Notes: a model not told the origin generated them from the letters alone. Counted from the first letter of the stretch, positions 1 to 9,133 are shown. The stretch is DNA of 64,000 nt from Phytohabitans rumicis (GCF_011764445.1 NZ_BLPG01000002.1:496001-560000), one strand, 5' to 3'. Numbers and translations are program-made.

Positions 1-1553
1 TCGAGGCGGTCCGCCGGGCGTCGGTGGCCCGGGACTGGGACCTGGTGGCCCGGCTGCTGGTGGACGCCGCCCTGCCGCGGCTGCTGTCCCCGGAGGCGCC
101 CGCCCTGGTCGCGGCCGTACAGCCGGTGGCCGAGCAGGCGCTGCGGGACCCCTCGATGGCACGCCTGATCTGCTCGGCGGCGGTGCGGTTCCACCGGCAC
201 GAGTACGCCGCGATGGACCGGGACGTCGGCGACGCCCGCCGGCGCCTCGGCTCGGTCCCCGCCGACCTGCGGGTCTCCGCCGACGTCGCGCTCACCGTCT
301 TCGAGGCGGCCGCCGCCCGCGCCCGGGGCCGGCCGAGCGACCTGGTCGGCGCCGGCGCGCACGCGCTGGCGCTGCTGGAGCACGCCGCCGCGCCCGACTT
401 CGCGGCGGCCCCGGAGTACCGCGTGATCGTGCTCAACGGCCTCGGCATCGGGCACCTGTGGTGCGGGCACCGGCAGGAGGCCAACGAGTACCTGCTCGCC
501 GCGGCCGGCGAGGCGGAACGGCTCGACTTCGAGCTGCCGTACGTCAGCGCGCTGTCCCACCTCGCCGTCGCCGACGCCGTCCACGGCGAACTGGACACGG
601 CGGCCGAACGGGCCCGGCACGCCGTCGCCCTCGCCGAACGCCACCCACCGGCGCTGCCGGCGAACACCAGCGCCGCCTACCTGTCGCTGGCACTGGTGCA
701 CCTGCAGCGGGCCGAGTGGCGCGACGCGGGCCGCGCGATCGCGCTGGCCGCCGCCGCCAGCGATGACGAGAGCGACCGGTCGGCGCGCCTCGCGGTGGCC
801 GCCATCCAGATGCGCCTGCTCGTGGAGGAGGGGCACACCGGCCAGGCACTGGCGATCGGCGCCCGGCTCCGCGAGCAGATGCTGGCCGGCGACGCGTACA
901 CCGGTCTGCTGGCCGGCTGGGTCGTCGCGGCGGAGGCGGAGGCGCTGGTCGCGGCGGGGCGGCTGCCGGCCGTGCTCGACGGCCCGGCGCCCGGCGGCCG
1001 GGCCCAGCTGTGCGTGGCCCGGGCCCGGCTCGTGGCCGGCCAGTCCGGCCAGGCCGAGACGATGGCCCGCGCGCTCGCCGGCGACCCGGCGGCCGACCTG
1101 GAGACGTCCGTGGAGGCGCGGGTGCTGCTGGCGCTGATCGCGGAGCACCGCCGGCACGACCACGCCGCCGTCGAGGCGCTCACCGAGGCGCTGGCGCTGG
1201 CCGAGCCGGAGCACGTACGGCGCCCGTTCCTGATCCTGCGGGACCGGCTCGGCGCCCTGCTGCGGCGGCAGCAACAGCTCGTCGGCGGCAGCGCCGACTT
1301 CGTCGAGGACCTGCTCGCCCACCTGGTGCCGCCGGACGGACCGGCCGGTTCGCCGCTGGCCGAGCCGCTCACCGACCGGGAGCTCATCGTCCTGCGCTAC
1401 CTGCCCACCCTGCGCAGCAACAGCGAGATCGGTGAGGACCTCTTCGTGACCGTGAACACGGTCAAGGCCCACCTCAAGAGCCTGTACCGCAAGCTCGGCG
1501 TCGCCAACCGGCGGGACGCGGTCAGGCGCGGGCGCGCACTGGGATTCCTATGA
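1..1553 (+). CDS. LuxR-family transcriptional regulator, MalT-like, C-terminal part (5' end outside window)
   Basis: The reading frame is open to the first base of the window, so the true start lies upstream; the GTG at 24 is only the first in-window candidate. The visible ~515 residues are a long run of alpha-helical TPR-like repeats (Ala/Leu-rich, typical of the MalT/LAL family), ending in a LuxR-type helix-turn-helix over the last ~60 residues (PLTDRELIVLRYL, then NSEIGEDLFVTVNTVKAHL, then SLYRKLGV). Family members are ~900 residues with an N-terminal AAA/NB-ARC ATPase, which would be in the missing part. It should act in the cytoplasm as a ligand- or protein-responsive activator; the target is unknown. 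The gene at 1570 starts 16 bases downstream, so the two are probably co-transcribed. Confidence 0.85.
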   Translation, partial: EAVRRASVARDWDLVARLLVDAALPRLLSPEAPALVAAVQPVAEQALRDPSMARLICSAAVRFHRHEYAAMDRDVGDARRRLGSVPADLRVSADVALTVFEAAAARARGRPSDLVGAGAHALALLEHAAAPDFAAAPEYRVIVLNGLGIGHLWCGHRQEANEYLLAAAGEAERLDFELPYVSALSHLAVADAVHGELDTAAERARHAVALAERHPPALPANTSAAYLSLALVHLQRAEWRDAGRAIALAAAASDDESDRSARLAVAAIQMRLLVEEGHTGQALAIGARLREQMLAGDAYTGLLAGWVVAAEAEALVAAGRLPAVLDGPAPGGRAQLCVARARLVAGQSGQAETMARALAGDPAADLETSVEARVLLALIAEHRRHDHAAVEALTEALALAEPEHVRRPFLILRDRLGALLRRQQQLVGGSADFVEDLLAHLVPPDGPAGSPLAEPLTDRELIVLRYLPTLRSNSEIGEDLFVTVNTVKAHLKSLYRKLGVANRRDAVRRGRALGFL

Positions 1554-1569
1554 CGAGTGGGGGGCAGCC

Positions 1570-2903
1570 ATGACGGCACAGAACGAAGCCGCGCCGCTCA
1601 GCGGCGACGAGCGCAGCGAACTGGACCGCCTGCGGGCCGAGGTCGCCACCCTCCGCGCCGCGGGGCACCGCCCGCGCCGGCCCGGCCGCGGCCGGCGGTG
1701 GGGCCGGACCACCGCGGCGGTCCTGCTCATCGTGCTGGGCTGCGCGCTCGCGCCGGTCTCCGTCGTCTCGGTGTGGGCGAACAGCATGGTCGAGGACACC
1801 GACCGGTACGTCGACACCGTCGCGCCGCTGGCCGAGGACCCGGCCATCCAGCAAGCGGTCACCGACAACATCACCCGGGAGATCTTCAAGTACATCGACG
1901 TCAAGGGGATCACCACCCAGGCGCTGGCCGCCCTCGGTGAACGGGGCACCCTGCCCCCAACCTGGCCACCCAGTTGCAGTCGCTGGCCGGCCCGATCGCC
2001 AGCGGCGTGGAGAACTTCACCGAGGGCCAGGTCAGCTCGGTGGTGCACAGCGACACCTTCGCCCAGGCGTGGGAGACGGCGAACCGCGCCGCGCACGAGC
2101 AGCTGGTGGCGGCCCTGACCGGCGAATCCTCCGGCGCCGTCGCGGTCGACAACAACACCGTCTCGGTCAACCTCGGGCCGCTCGTCGACATCGTCAAGCA
2201 GCGGCTGGTCGCCGCCGGCCTGGAGATCGCCGCCCGGATCCCCGCCGTCAACACGTCCTTCGTCGTCTACCAGTCCGACGACATCCGCAAGGTGCAGAAC
2301 GGCGTGGACCTGCTCAAGACGCTGGGCACCTGGATGCCGTTCGTGTGCCTGGTGCTGCTCGGGCTGGGCGTCTTCATCGCCCGCGACCACCGGCTGGCCT
2401 TCATCGGCGCCGGCCTCGGCGTGGCGTTCGCGGCGCTGTTGGTCGCCATCGCGTTGCAGGTCGCCCGCGCGATCTACCTCGACTCCGTACCCACGGACGT
2501 GCTGCCGGCGGACGCCGCCGCCGTCATGTACGACAACCTGGTCCGCTTCCTGCGCGAGGCCGTCCGGGCCGGCATCCTGCTCGGGCTCGTGGTCGCCGCC
2601 GGGGCGTTCCTGACCGGCCCGTCGGTCACCGCGCGGGCGATCCGGCGGGTGCTGGCGGCCGGCATCGCCTGGCCGCGCCGCGGCCTGGACCGGCTGGGCC
2701 TGCGGATGGAACGGCTGACCGGCTGGGTCGCCGGCCACGCCACCCTCCTGCGCGGCATCGCCGTGGCGCTCGCGTTCCTGATCCTCATGCTCGTGACCTA
2801 CAAGACCCCGGCGCTGGTGGCGTGGCTGACGGTCGGCGTCCTCGGCGCGATGTTGGTCATCCAGTTCTTCGCCACCAGGACGACCCAGCAGGAGGCCACT
2901 TAG
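1570..2903 (+). CDS. Multi-pass membrane protein of unknown function (frame broken by one missing base)
   Basis: Two overlapping frames make one ~444-residue protein if one C is added to the C5 run at 1954-1958: the first frame ends sensibly at residues ALGERGTLP and the second continues NLATQLQSLAGP. Features in order: an acidic coiled-coil-like N-terminus (residues 10-30), one membrane segment (about 47-68), a ~180-residue extracytoplasmic part beginning WANSMVEDTDRYVDTVAPL, then about five hydrophobic helices to the C-terminus. This layout is common in actinobacterial conserved membrane proteins; I do not recognise a function. A G-rich Shine-Dalgarno-like tract (GGGGGG) precedes the ATG. 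Its stop codon overlaps that of the convergent gene at 2900 (TTAG). Confidence 0.7.
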
Positions 2904-3766
2904 TCCAGCCGCGGGCGCGGCAACGGGAAGTACGGGCCCATCTCGGGCCGGTACCAGTAGGTCGGCGTCTGGAACACGCAGCCGATCTCCCAGTAGAGGT
3001 CGTTGAGCGACGCCGCCCGCTTGTCCTCCCACTGCACGCGGGTCGGGTCGTCGTCGCTGCGCCGCGCGTCCACGACGGAGACGTACCCGCCGTCGGGGTG
3101 CCGGCGGACGAAGATCAGGTTGGAGTTCTTCTCCGGGAAGACCTGGATCAGGCGGCGCAGCTCGCCGTCGTCGAGGTCGGGGATCGGCGCCTGCTCCGGG
3201 CTCGGCTTCGGCCGGCCGGTCAGCCACCGCTCGTCATCGCCCTTGACGCTGAGCCAGTACCGCCACTCGTACCCCTTCACGAGCAGGTTCGGCACGCCGC
3301 GCTCGCGCAGGAAGTTCAGGGCCGCGCCGAGCAGCTCGTCGTGGACGGGGTGCTCCCGCTGCTCGCTGGTGAGGACCTCCCACAGCACGCGGGACGCGCC
3401 CAGCACCGCCCACCCGCCGACCGGCATCACCTTGTCGCGCAGGGCGACCAGGAAGCCGTCGGGGTCGGCCTGGGCGATCACGTAGAGCGGCGCGATGATC
3501 TCGTCGTAGATCGCCGACGGGTCCTCGCCCTGTGCGTTCGGCGGCTCCATCGTGTACCGGCCGAACCGCGCCACCATCGAGATGACGTTCACCGGCAGCC
3601 CGTCCGCGCCGCGCGGCTGCGCGGCGTACGACGGCTCCTCGTCCGGCCACGACGCGGTGCCCGACCCGGTGGAATCGTTCTGCCGCAGGAAGTACACGAA
3701 CGCGCCCACGACCACGGCGACGATCACCAGCACGCAGCACACATTTCCGGTGTCCACGCGCGCCAT
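2900..3766 (-). CDS. Membrane-anchored hypothetical protein
   Basis: A 288-residue protein with one N-terminal hydrophobic segment (residues ~8-27, VCCVLVIVAVVVGAFVYFL) followed by a soluble, Trp/Tyr-rich domain, so it is probably anchored in the cytoplasmic membrane. It has no signal-peptidase site, catalytic motif or family signature that I recognise. The start ATG is the first in the frame and places the hydrophobic segment correctly. It is convergent with the membrane protein gene at 1570, sharing four bases at their stop codons, and is transcribed in the same direction as the CBM2 gene upstream. Confidence 0.6.
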   Translation of the reverse strand: MARVDTGNVCCVLVIVAVVVGAFVYFLRQNDSTGSGTASWPDEEPSYAAQPRGADGLPVNVISMVARFGRYTMEPPNAQGEDPSAIYDEIIAPLYVIAQADPDGFLVALRDKVMPVGGWAVLGASRVLWEVLTSEQREHPVHDELLGAALNFLRERGVPNLLVKGYEWRYWLSVKGDDERWLTGRPKPSPEQAPIPDLDDGELRRLIQVFPEKNSNLIFVRRHPDGGYVSVVDARRSDDDPTRVQWEDKRAASLNDLYWEIGCVFQTPTYWYRPEMGPYFPLPRPRLD

Positions 3767-3826
3767 GAGACCACTCCCCCGGCGGCCGCGCGGCGCTCAT
3801 GTCGTGTGTGCGACAGGGGTGGCTGG

Positions 3827-4978
3827 CTATCCGGTGGCGCAGGCGGCGCCGTTCAGGGTGAAGGCCGCCGGCGGCGCGTTGCTCGCCGTCCAGGAGCCCT
3901 GCATCCCGAACGTCGTGCTGCCGCCGGCCGGGATGACCCTGTTCCAGTCCGCGTTGCGCGCGGTCACGACGGCGCCGGACTGGGTGTACGCGGCGTTCCA
4001 CGCGTTCGTGATCCGCTGGTCGCCGGCGAAGGTGAACGCGAGCGTCCAGCCGTCGATCGCCGTGGTGCCCGTGTTGTGCACCGTCACCGACGCCACGAAG
4101 CCGCCCGTCCACTGTGACTGCGTCGTGTACGTGACCCGGCACGGCCGGGGCGGGGGTGTCGACGGCGTACCCGTGACATAGACGGTGACCGGGCCGGCGG
4201 AGGCCGACAGGTTGCCTACCGCGTCCCGGGCCCGCACGTGGAAGAAGTTGTACGTGGCCGGCAGCGGCACCGTGTAGCTGGTCCCGGTCACGGTGGCCAG
4301 CAGGGTGGAGATGTACAGGCCGTCGAACCTGTACACGTTGTAGCCGGTCACGCCCACGTTGTCGGTCGACGGCGACCAGGTCAACAGCGCGCTGGCGCCG
4401 GTCTGGGTGGCGGTCAGGTCGGTCGGGGCCTGCGGCGGCACGGTGTCCGGGCCGGTGTCGGTGACCGGGGTGACGACGCGGACGCTGTTCGACTGGTTCG
4501 ACCGGCGGCCCTGGTCGTCGCGGGCGGTCACGACGAACCGGTACTCCGACGCCCGCGTGAGGGTGTTGATGGTGGCCGTGGTGACATTGCCGAGGCTGAC
4601 CTGCCAGACGATGTCGTTGAACGCCTGGGTGTACTGGATGTCGTACCCGACGATGGTGCAGCAGCCGCGGACGGAGGCGGTCCAGGTCAGCGTGACCGAC
4701 CCGGTCGTCACGGCGGTGGCCGCCAGGTTGGTCGGCGGGCCGGGCGGGAACGGCGTCGTGCTCAGCGTCGGCGACGAGGTGGGCGTCGGGGTGGCGGGCA
4801 GCGTGCACCCGACCCCGCTCGGGACCGGCGGGCAGGTGTCCAGCAGCGCCGGCGGCGCGGTGCCGGCCGCGGCCGGGATCGTGACGAGGACCGCGCCCAT
4901 GACCGCCGCGGGCAGTGCCACGACGGCCAGGAGTGCCGGCAAGAGACGACGTGTGTGCTTGGAGAGTCCGCCCACCAT
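3827..4978 (-). CDS. Secreted FN3-FN3-CBM2 protein, no catalytic domain
   Basis: The 383-residue product has a signal peptide (basic start, hydrophobic core to about residue 38, ending AAAGTA), a Pro/Thr/Ser linker, two fibronectin type III domains (about 80-170 and 178-268, each with TLTW or LLTWSPS and a YRF or YNVYR strand), a second Pro-rich linker, and a C-terminal family-2 carbohydrate-binding module (about 280-383; QWTGGFVASVTVHNTG, W and N residues in GWTLAFTF and NAAYTQSG). CBM2 modules bind crystalline cellulose, chitin or xylan. No hydrolase, lyase or LPMO domain is present, so it is best seen as a secreted binding or adhesion protein. It lies downstream of the pectinesterase gene, on the same strand, 60 bases away. 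Confidence 0.85.
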   Translation of the reverse strand: MVGGLSKHTRRLLPALLAVVALPAAVMGAVLVTIPAAAGTAPPALLDTCPPVPSGVGCTLPATPTPTSSPTLSTTPFPPGPPTNLAATAVTTGSVTLTWTASVRGCCTIVGYDIQYTQAFNDIVWQVSLGNVTTATINTLTRASEYRFVVTARDDQGRRSNQSNSVRVVTPVTDTGPDTVPPQAPTDLTATQTGASALLTWSPSTDNVGVTGYNVYRFDGLYISTLLATVTGTSYTVPLPATYNFFHVRARDAVGNLSASAGPVTVYVTGTPSTPPPRPCRVTYTTQSQWTGGFVASVTVHNTGTTAIDGWTLAFTFAGDQRITNAWNAAYTQSGAVVTARNADWNRVIPAGGSTTFGMQGSWTASNAPPAAFTLNGAACATG

Positions 4979-5016
4979 GCCCCCGACAATGCGCTAGACA
5001 TCGACATTCGTCAAGA

Positions 5017-5030
5017 TAGACGAACGTCTA
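5017..5030. promoter_or_regulatory. Near-perfect 14-bp palindrome upstream of the FN3-CBM2 gene
   Basis: TAGACG-AA-CGTCTA forms inverted 6-bp arms around a 2-bp centre, too tight for a hairpin but typical of a dimeric repressor site. It sits in an AT-richer 60-bp gap. On the minus strand it is followed by TTGACG, 17 bases, then CATTGT, a weak -35/-10 pair that could drive the CBM2 gene. The binding protein is unknown. Confidence 0.4.
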
Positions 5031-5038
5031 ACACACTG

Positions 5039-6685
5039 TCAGAAGATCGGGTTCCAGCCGTCGCCGCCGGCCAGGTAGCGCTGGGCCGTGTAGGTCGGCG
5101 CCTGGGCGTCCGCGAGCTGCGGCCGGTCCGCGGTGACGGTGGCGCCCGCGCCGGTGTTGCGGTACTCGGTGAACCGCGCGTCCCGCCAGGAGAAGCCGGA
5201 CATGTCGGTCCACGGGGCATCCTTGATGTGGGCGCCCATCGCCGTCTCCCGGTACAGCACCTGCGCGATCGCGTTCACGTCGCCGCCCGGGTGCCACGGC
5301 CGTCCAAGGTGGACACTCTTGGCCGCCACGCCGGACGCCGCGGTGAGGCTGCACTGGGTGAACAGGTAGCCGTACGGGTTCGTGTTCGTGGTCGACGCGG
5401 CCGTCACGTACCCGTTGTTGCTGGTCGAACCGCGATTGAGCGAGCGGATCTCGCAGCGGTCGAAGACGGCGGTGCCGCGCCCGAAGATGAAGTCGACGTC
5501 GCCCTCGATGTAGCAGTTGCGGTAGTACGCCCGGCTGACGGTCGCGGTGCCGGGGCTGCTGGGCTGCAGCGTGTCCTGGTTGCCCAGGATCCGGACGTTG
5601 TCGAAGACGAGCCGGTCGCCGCGCGTGGTCACCGCGACCGCCTGCTCCGCGCTGTAGTCGTGCGCGGCCTCGTCGAAGCTGTTGGCGAACGTCAGGTTCC
5701 GCGCGATGAAGTCGTTTCCGTCGACGAAGACCGACGAACTGCCGGTCGTGCCGTACGTGCCGCTGCCGTCCGGCTTCGGGGTGCCGCTGGCGTTGTCGTA
5801 CGTGATCACGACGTCGGCGGCGTTGCCCGTGCTGCCGACGATCGACACGAACGGCTTGTTCGACGGGATGGTGACCAGTTCCCGGTACGTGCCGGGCTTG
5901 ACGCTGATGGTGCGGCGCTGGGTGTTGTTCGCCGGGACCGCGTTCACCGCCGCCTGGACCGTCGTGTACTGGCCACTACCGTCCTTCGCGACGACCACTG
6001 TGGACCCGGCGGGCGGCGGCGTGGTGGCCGCCGGCGTCGTCGGCGGTGGCGTGGGGCTCGCCGTGGGGCCCGCGGTCGAGTCGACGAGCACGTCGTCGAA
6101 GGAGGCGCTGGCGTAGTACGTCGCCAGGCCGATCCCGCCGGCCGCGTACTGCGTGTCGGTGGCGGTCAGCGCCGTACCCCCGTTGACGGTGCCGCGCAGC
6201 GTGCTGCCCGCGACGGACAGCGACAGGGTGTACCAGGTCCCGGCGGACACCGTCACCGCGGCGGTGGCCAGCGTGGCGGACGAGCCGTTGGTGAGCCGCT
6301 TCAGCTCGACGGTGTTGTTCGACCGCAGGGCCAGGTAGTAGTAGCTGGTGGCGGACTGCGCCCGCGCCAGCACCGCGACGAACCGGTTGCTGCCGTTGAA
6401 CGCCAGCGGCTTGACCCGCGCCGTGACCGTGTAGTCGGTCCACGACGCCGAGCCCGCCCGCGACCGGGCGTCGCTGCTCGTACCGGCCTGGCGCAGCACC
6501 CCCGTGCCGTCGCTCACGACCGACCACGTACCACCGGAAGGCGTCCACCCGGCGGAGTCGCCGTCGTCGAAGGTGTCGGCCATGATCGTCGCGGCCTGGG
6601 CGCCGCCGGCGAAGCCGGCGAACGCGGCGGTCAGGCCGGCCACGAGTACGGCGGCCAGGGCGGCGACGAGGGCGTGTCGGCGCAT
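5039..6685 (-). CDS. Secreted pectinesterase (carbohydrate esterase family 8) with N-terminal LamG-like module
   Basis: Hydrolyses methyl esters of homogalacturonan outside the cell. The 548-residue protein has a signal peptide (1-~32), a beta-sandwich LamG/CBM66-like module (about 33-195, beginning DTFDDGDSAGWTPSGGTW), a Pro/Thr linker, and a CE8 beta-helix from about 225 to the end. Family motifs are all present: GNQDTL (catalytic Asp), DFIFGRG (second catalytic Asp) and LGRPW (substrate Arg/Trp). The frame is open further upstream to 7033, but the ATG at 6685 is preceded by AGGA at a suitable distance and gives a good signal peptide; the extension runs antisense into the next gene and lacks protein-like composition. 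A strong promoter lies at 6746-6774. Confidence 0.92.
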   Translation of the reverse strand: MRRHALVAALAAVLVAGLTAAFAGFAGGAQAATIMADTFDDGDSAGWTPSGGTWSVVSDGTGVLRQAGTSSDARSRAGSASWTDYTVTARVKPLAFNGSNRFVAVLARAQSATSYYYLALRSNNTVELKRLTNGSSATLATAAVTVSAGTWYTLSLSVAGSTLRGTVNGGTALTATDTQYAAGGIGLATYYASASFDDVLVDSTAGPTASPTPPPTTPAATTPPPAGSTVVVAKDGSGQYTTVQAAVNAVPANNTQRRTISVKPGTYRELVTIPSNKPFVSIVGSTGNAADVVITYDNASGTPKPDGSGTYGTTGSSSVFVDGNDFIARNLTFANSFDEAAHDYSAEQAVAVTTRGDRLVFDNVRILGNQDTLQPSSPGTATVSRAYYRNCYIEGDVDFIFGRGTAVFDRCEIRSLNRGSTSNNGYVTAASTTNTNPYGYLFTQCSLTAASGVAAKSVHLGRPWHPGGDVNAIAQVLYRETAMGAHIKDAPWTDMSGFSWRDARFTEYRNTGAGATVTADRPQLADAQAPTYTAQRYLAGGDGWNPIF

Positions 6686-6745
6686 GGTGGGTCCTGCCCT
6701 TCCACAGGCGGGGTGGCAGACCCCTGGGGAACGCGCTTTCCGACG

Positions 6746-6774
6746 AACATATGATCCACGATCACGGATGTCAA
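6746..6774 (-). promoter_or_regulatory. Promoter with embedded operator for the pectinesterase gene
   Basis: Read on the minus strand, TTGACA (6769-6774) and TATGTT (6746-6751) are separated by exactly 17 bases, close to the housekeeping sigma consensus. The spacer contains a perfect inverted repeat, TGATC-CAC-GATCA on the plus strand (6752-6764), placed where a bound repressor would block polymerase. The predicted transcript starts near 6740, leaving a ~55-base leader before the ATG. Control by a pectin- or uronate-responsive repressor is inference. Confidence 0.7.
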
Positions 6775-6788
6775 TGTCTGTTGGTTTG

Positions 6789-7889
6789 CTACCAGCGCCC
6801 GAGGAGGTCCCGCTTCTTCGCCTCGTACTCCGCGTCGGTGAGGATGCCCTCGGCCCGCAGCCGGGCCAGCTCCCGCAACTGCCCCGGAACGTCACCCGTC
6901 TCACCCTCAGCCGTGTCGGCCTCGGCCGGCCGGGTAAGCCCCTCGTGGGCGCCGGCCGGCCAGTGCGCCGGATCGTTGCCCGGCAGCAAGCCCGGCTCCA
7001 CCACGCGCGGCCCGGTGATCCGGGCGGCGACATGGGCGGCGAGGTCCTCGCCTTCGCCCTCCTCCCGCCCGGGCTCGATCACGAACGCGTCGTGGTCCCG
7101 CTTCGGCTCGGGCGGCCGGTACCCGGCCGGCAGGCCCGCCAGGACGAACCGGACGCTGCCCGCGCGCCACCGGCCCGGCGTGGTGAACTCCACGGCCGCG
7201 ATGGCGGTCAGCGGCAGCCAGCGGCGCGTGTCCCGCTTCGGACCGCGCTGGAAGTCGAGCAGGACGCCGTTCTCGTCGAGGGTGACCGTGCCCTCGAACG
7301 TCCGCAGCTGGACGAACAGCTCGCCCCGCGGCGGCGGCGCGAGCCCCGGCACCCGGGCCTGCGGCGGCAGGAGCTGCGGATCGGGCGTACGCGGTTCGAG
7401 CAGGATCCGTTGCCGCACCTCGGCCACGAACGCCTCGGCCTCCTCGCGGCGGTCCGACCAGAGCGTCACCGTGTTGGCGTCGCGTTCGGGATCCCGCCGC
7501 CGGTAGTCCGGCGCCTCGCCCACGAGCCGGAACCGGACGTGAACGCCGCTCCGCTTCGGCTCGTACTCCACCGACGCGATGGCCGGCAACGGAATCACCC
7601 GCGGGCTACGGGCCTTCTTGACCGACTGCGTCAACGCCCGGTCGAACTGGAGCACGATCCGGTCCCGCTCCAGCACCGCGGTGCCCTCGGCGCCGCTGAC
7701 CTCCATCCGGAACGGCCCGACCGGCAGCTCGGACGTGAGCCGCTCGATCTCCTCGAGCCGATCCGCGTGCAGGACCGCGGCAAGGAGCCGGTCAAACCCG
7801 GCCAGATCCAGCGAGCCCGCCGCCACGGCGTCGTGCAATGCGCGCGCGTAGTGCTGCCGCTCCGCGTCGGTGGGTTGGCGGGTGGTCAC
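6789..7889 (-). CDS. DUF1707 / DUF4429 / SHOCT domain protein
   Basis: The 366-residue protein starts with a DUF1707-type helix pair (about 5-52, DAERQHYARALHDAVAAGSL), followed by two DUF4429-type PH-like beta domains (about 55-165 and 185-300; both with an IxLPLxAIAxVEF/Y strand and a phenyl/Arg-rich RFRL or RFVL strand) and ends in a SHOCT helix (about 338-366, LARLRAEGILTDAEYEAKK). SHOCT modules are short oligomerisation or membrane-association tails. Such proteins are common in actinobacteria and of unknown role; no catalytic residues are visible. GTG start, divergent from the acetyltransferase gene with only 25 bases between them. Confidence 0.8.
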   Translation of the reverse strand: MTTRQPTDAERQHYARALHDAVAAGSLDLAGFDRLLAAVLHADRLEEIERLTSELPVGPFRMEVSGAEGTAVLERDRIVLQFDRALTQSVKKARSPRVIPLPAIASVEYEPKRSGVHVRFRLVGEAPDYRRRDPERDANTVTLWSDRREEAEAFVAEVRQRILLEPRTPDPQLLPPQARVPGLAPPPRGELFVQLRTFEGTVTLDENGVLLDFQRGPKRDTRRWLPLTAIAAVEFTTPGRWRAGSVRFVLAGLPAGYRPPEPKRDHDAFVIEPGREEGEGEDLAAHVAARITGPRVVEPGLLPGNDPAHWPAGAHEGLTRPAEADTAEGETGDVPGQLRELARLRAEGILTDAEYEAKKRDLLGRW

Positions 7890-7914
7890 GGCGCCAAACA
7901 GTACCGTTGATCAC

Positions 7915-8424
7915 GTGACCGCCCCACCCGCGACGCCACGGCTGACGTTCCGCGAGATGACCGCCGACGACCTGGAAGACATGGCCGCTCTCCTCGGTGA
8001 CCCGGACGTCATGCGTTACTACCCGCGCCCGAAGGGTCGGGACGAGGCGCTGGGCTGGATCCACTGGAACCAGGGCCTGTACCGGCAGGAAGGCTTCGGC
8101 CTCTGGGTGCTCACCCTGCGGGCCACCGGCGAGTTCGTCGGCGACTGCGGCCTGACCCCGCAGAACGTCGAGGGCACAGTGGACATCGAGGTCGGCTACC
8201 GCGTCCGCGCCCACCTGCAGGGCCGCGGCTACGCCAGCGAGGCCGCGGCCGCCTGCCGCGACCACGCCCGCGACGCACTGGGCGTCCAGCGGCTGATCGC
8301 GATCATCCATCCGGCGAACGTGCCGTCCCAGCGCGTCGCCGAGAAGATCGGCCTGCGCCACGAACGCGACGCCCTCGTCAAGACGGGACCGGTCCGTGTC
8401 TACGCCGCCGCACTCGGCCGGTGA
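7915..8424 (+). CDS. GNAT-family N-acetyltransferase (RimJ/RimL type)
   Basis: The 169-residue protein has the GNAT fold: TPRLTFREMTADDLEDMAAL start, the beta-4 strand FGLWVLTL, the acetyl-CoA pyrophosphate loop RAHLQGRGYASEAA (Q/R-x-x-G-x-G/A), and the beta-5/alpha-4 segment IIHPANVPSQRVAEKIGL, where Asn and Ser/Arg are typical of RimJ/RimL relatives. It would transfer acetyl groups to a protein N-terminus or small amine. I place the start at the GTG at 7915, since an upstream GTG at 7870 would run into the divergent gene's coding region. There is no clear ribosome site, so it may be leaderless. Confidence 0.85.
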   Translation: MTAPPATPRLTFREMTADDLEDMAALLGDPDVMRYYPRPKGRDEALGWIHWNQGLYRQEGFGLWVLTLRATGEFVGDCGLTPQNVEGTVDIEVGYRVRAHLQGRGYASEAAAACRDHARDALGVQRLIAIIHPANVPSQRVAEKIGLRHERDALVKTGPVRVYAAALGR

Positions 8425-8434
8425 GCCATCGGTC

Positions 8435-9133
8435 TCAGCCCCCGCCCCCATCGCCGCCGCCGCCACCGTCGCCGCCACCACCGCCACCACCGTCGCCGCC
8501 TCCGCCTTGCGCAGCCGCCCCACCGGCGTAGCCGTAGCGGCCGTCGTTGAACGGAAGGTCGCCGCGAATGCCGGGCGCGCGGAGCCGCTTGCCCGGCCCT
8601 GCGAGGTGTTGCAGGCAGACGAGGCCGGGAGCCCGGAAGCATTCGCCGCGGCCGCCGCAGTCGGACAGGTAACGGTTGCCGTCCCGGATGTGGAGATTCT
8701 CGTCAACCATGAACAGCAAGGGAAGCCCTGTTGAGCCACCACCCTCGTCCCAGCGGGCGTAGCTGAGCGTGGCCAGCAGCGAGGCGGTGCGGTTGGTATC
8801 GGCCGTGTCAGCGTTCATCGCGGACCCCGGCGGGCGGGACAGGGGGCGCCCGAACGCGGCGTCGCAGAATGCGGCGTAATCGCGAGTGTGCAGAGCCAGT
8901 TCCTGCCATAGATCGTCCACCACCACCGATGGCATCGACAGCGTTGCCCTGGGACTGCGGGCGACGAGCCGGAACCACTGCCGAGCTGCGGTTTCGACCA
9001 GACGATAATCGTCGCCGCTGAGTTGGGGATGCCGATTTCCGAGACGCTGACGCCCACTGGCGGGGAATTGCAGGTCGTCAACGGTGGCAATTCGATGAGC
9101 TGTGTGGCGGTTACTCTTTCTGATCCACAACAT
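8435..9133 (-). CDS. Glycine-rich-tailed hypothetical protein
   Basis: The 232-residue protein has a helical core with the signature VVVDDLWQELALHTRDYAAFCDAAFGR, in two parts, resembling the actinobacterial 'glycine-rich domain-containing protein' family (D-x-LW-x-E...TR-x-Y-x-x-F). A short Cys/Gly region (SDCGGRGECF, LVCLQHL) follows, then a tail of Gly broken only by Asp (about the last 30 residues). The function is unknown. The frame is open to 9244, but the ATG at 9133 gives the most plausible N-terminus. It is convergent with the acetyltransferase gene. Confidence 0.6.
   Translation of the reverse strand: MLWIRKSNRHTAHRIATVDDLQFPASGRQRLGNRHPQLSGDDYRLVETAARQWFRLVARSPRATLSMPSVVVDDLWQELALHTRDYAAFCDAAFGRPLSRPPGSAMNADTADTNRTASLLATLSYARWDEGGGSTGLPLLFMVDENLHIRDGNRYLSDCGGRGECFRAPGLVCLQHLAGPGKRLRAPGIRGDLPFNDGRYGYAGGAAAQGGGGDGGGGGGGDGGGGGDGGGG

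Noticed and set aside
5017-5030. TAGACGAACGTCTA as a LexA (SOS) box
   Set aside because: The actinobacterial SOS box is built on TCGAAC-N4-GTTCGA or close variants; the arms and spacing here differ, and the genes are not repair genes.
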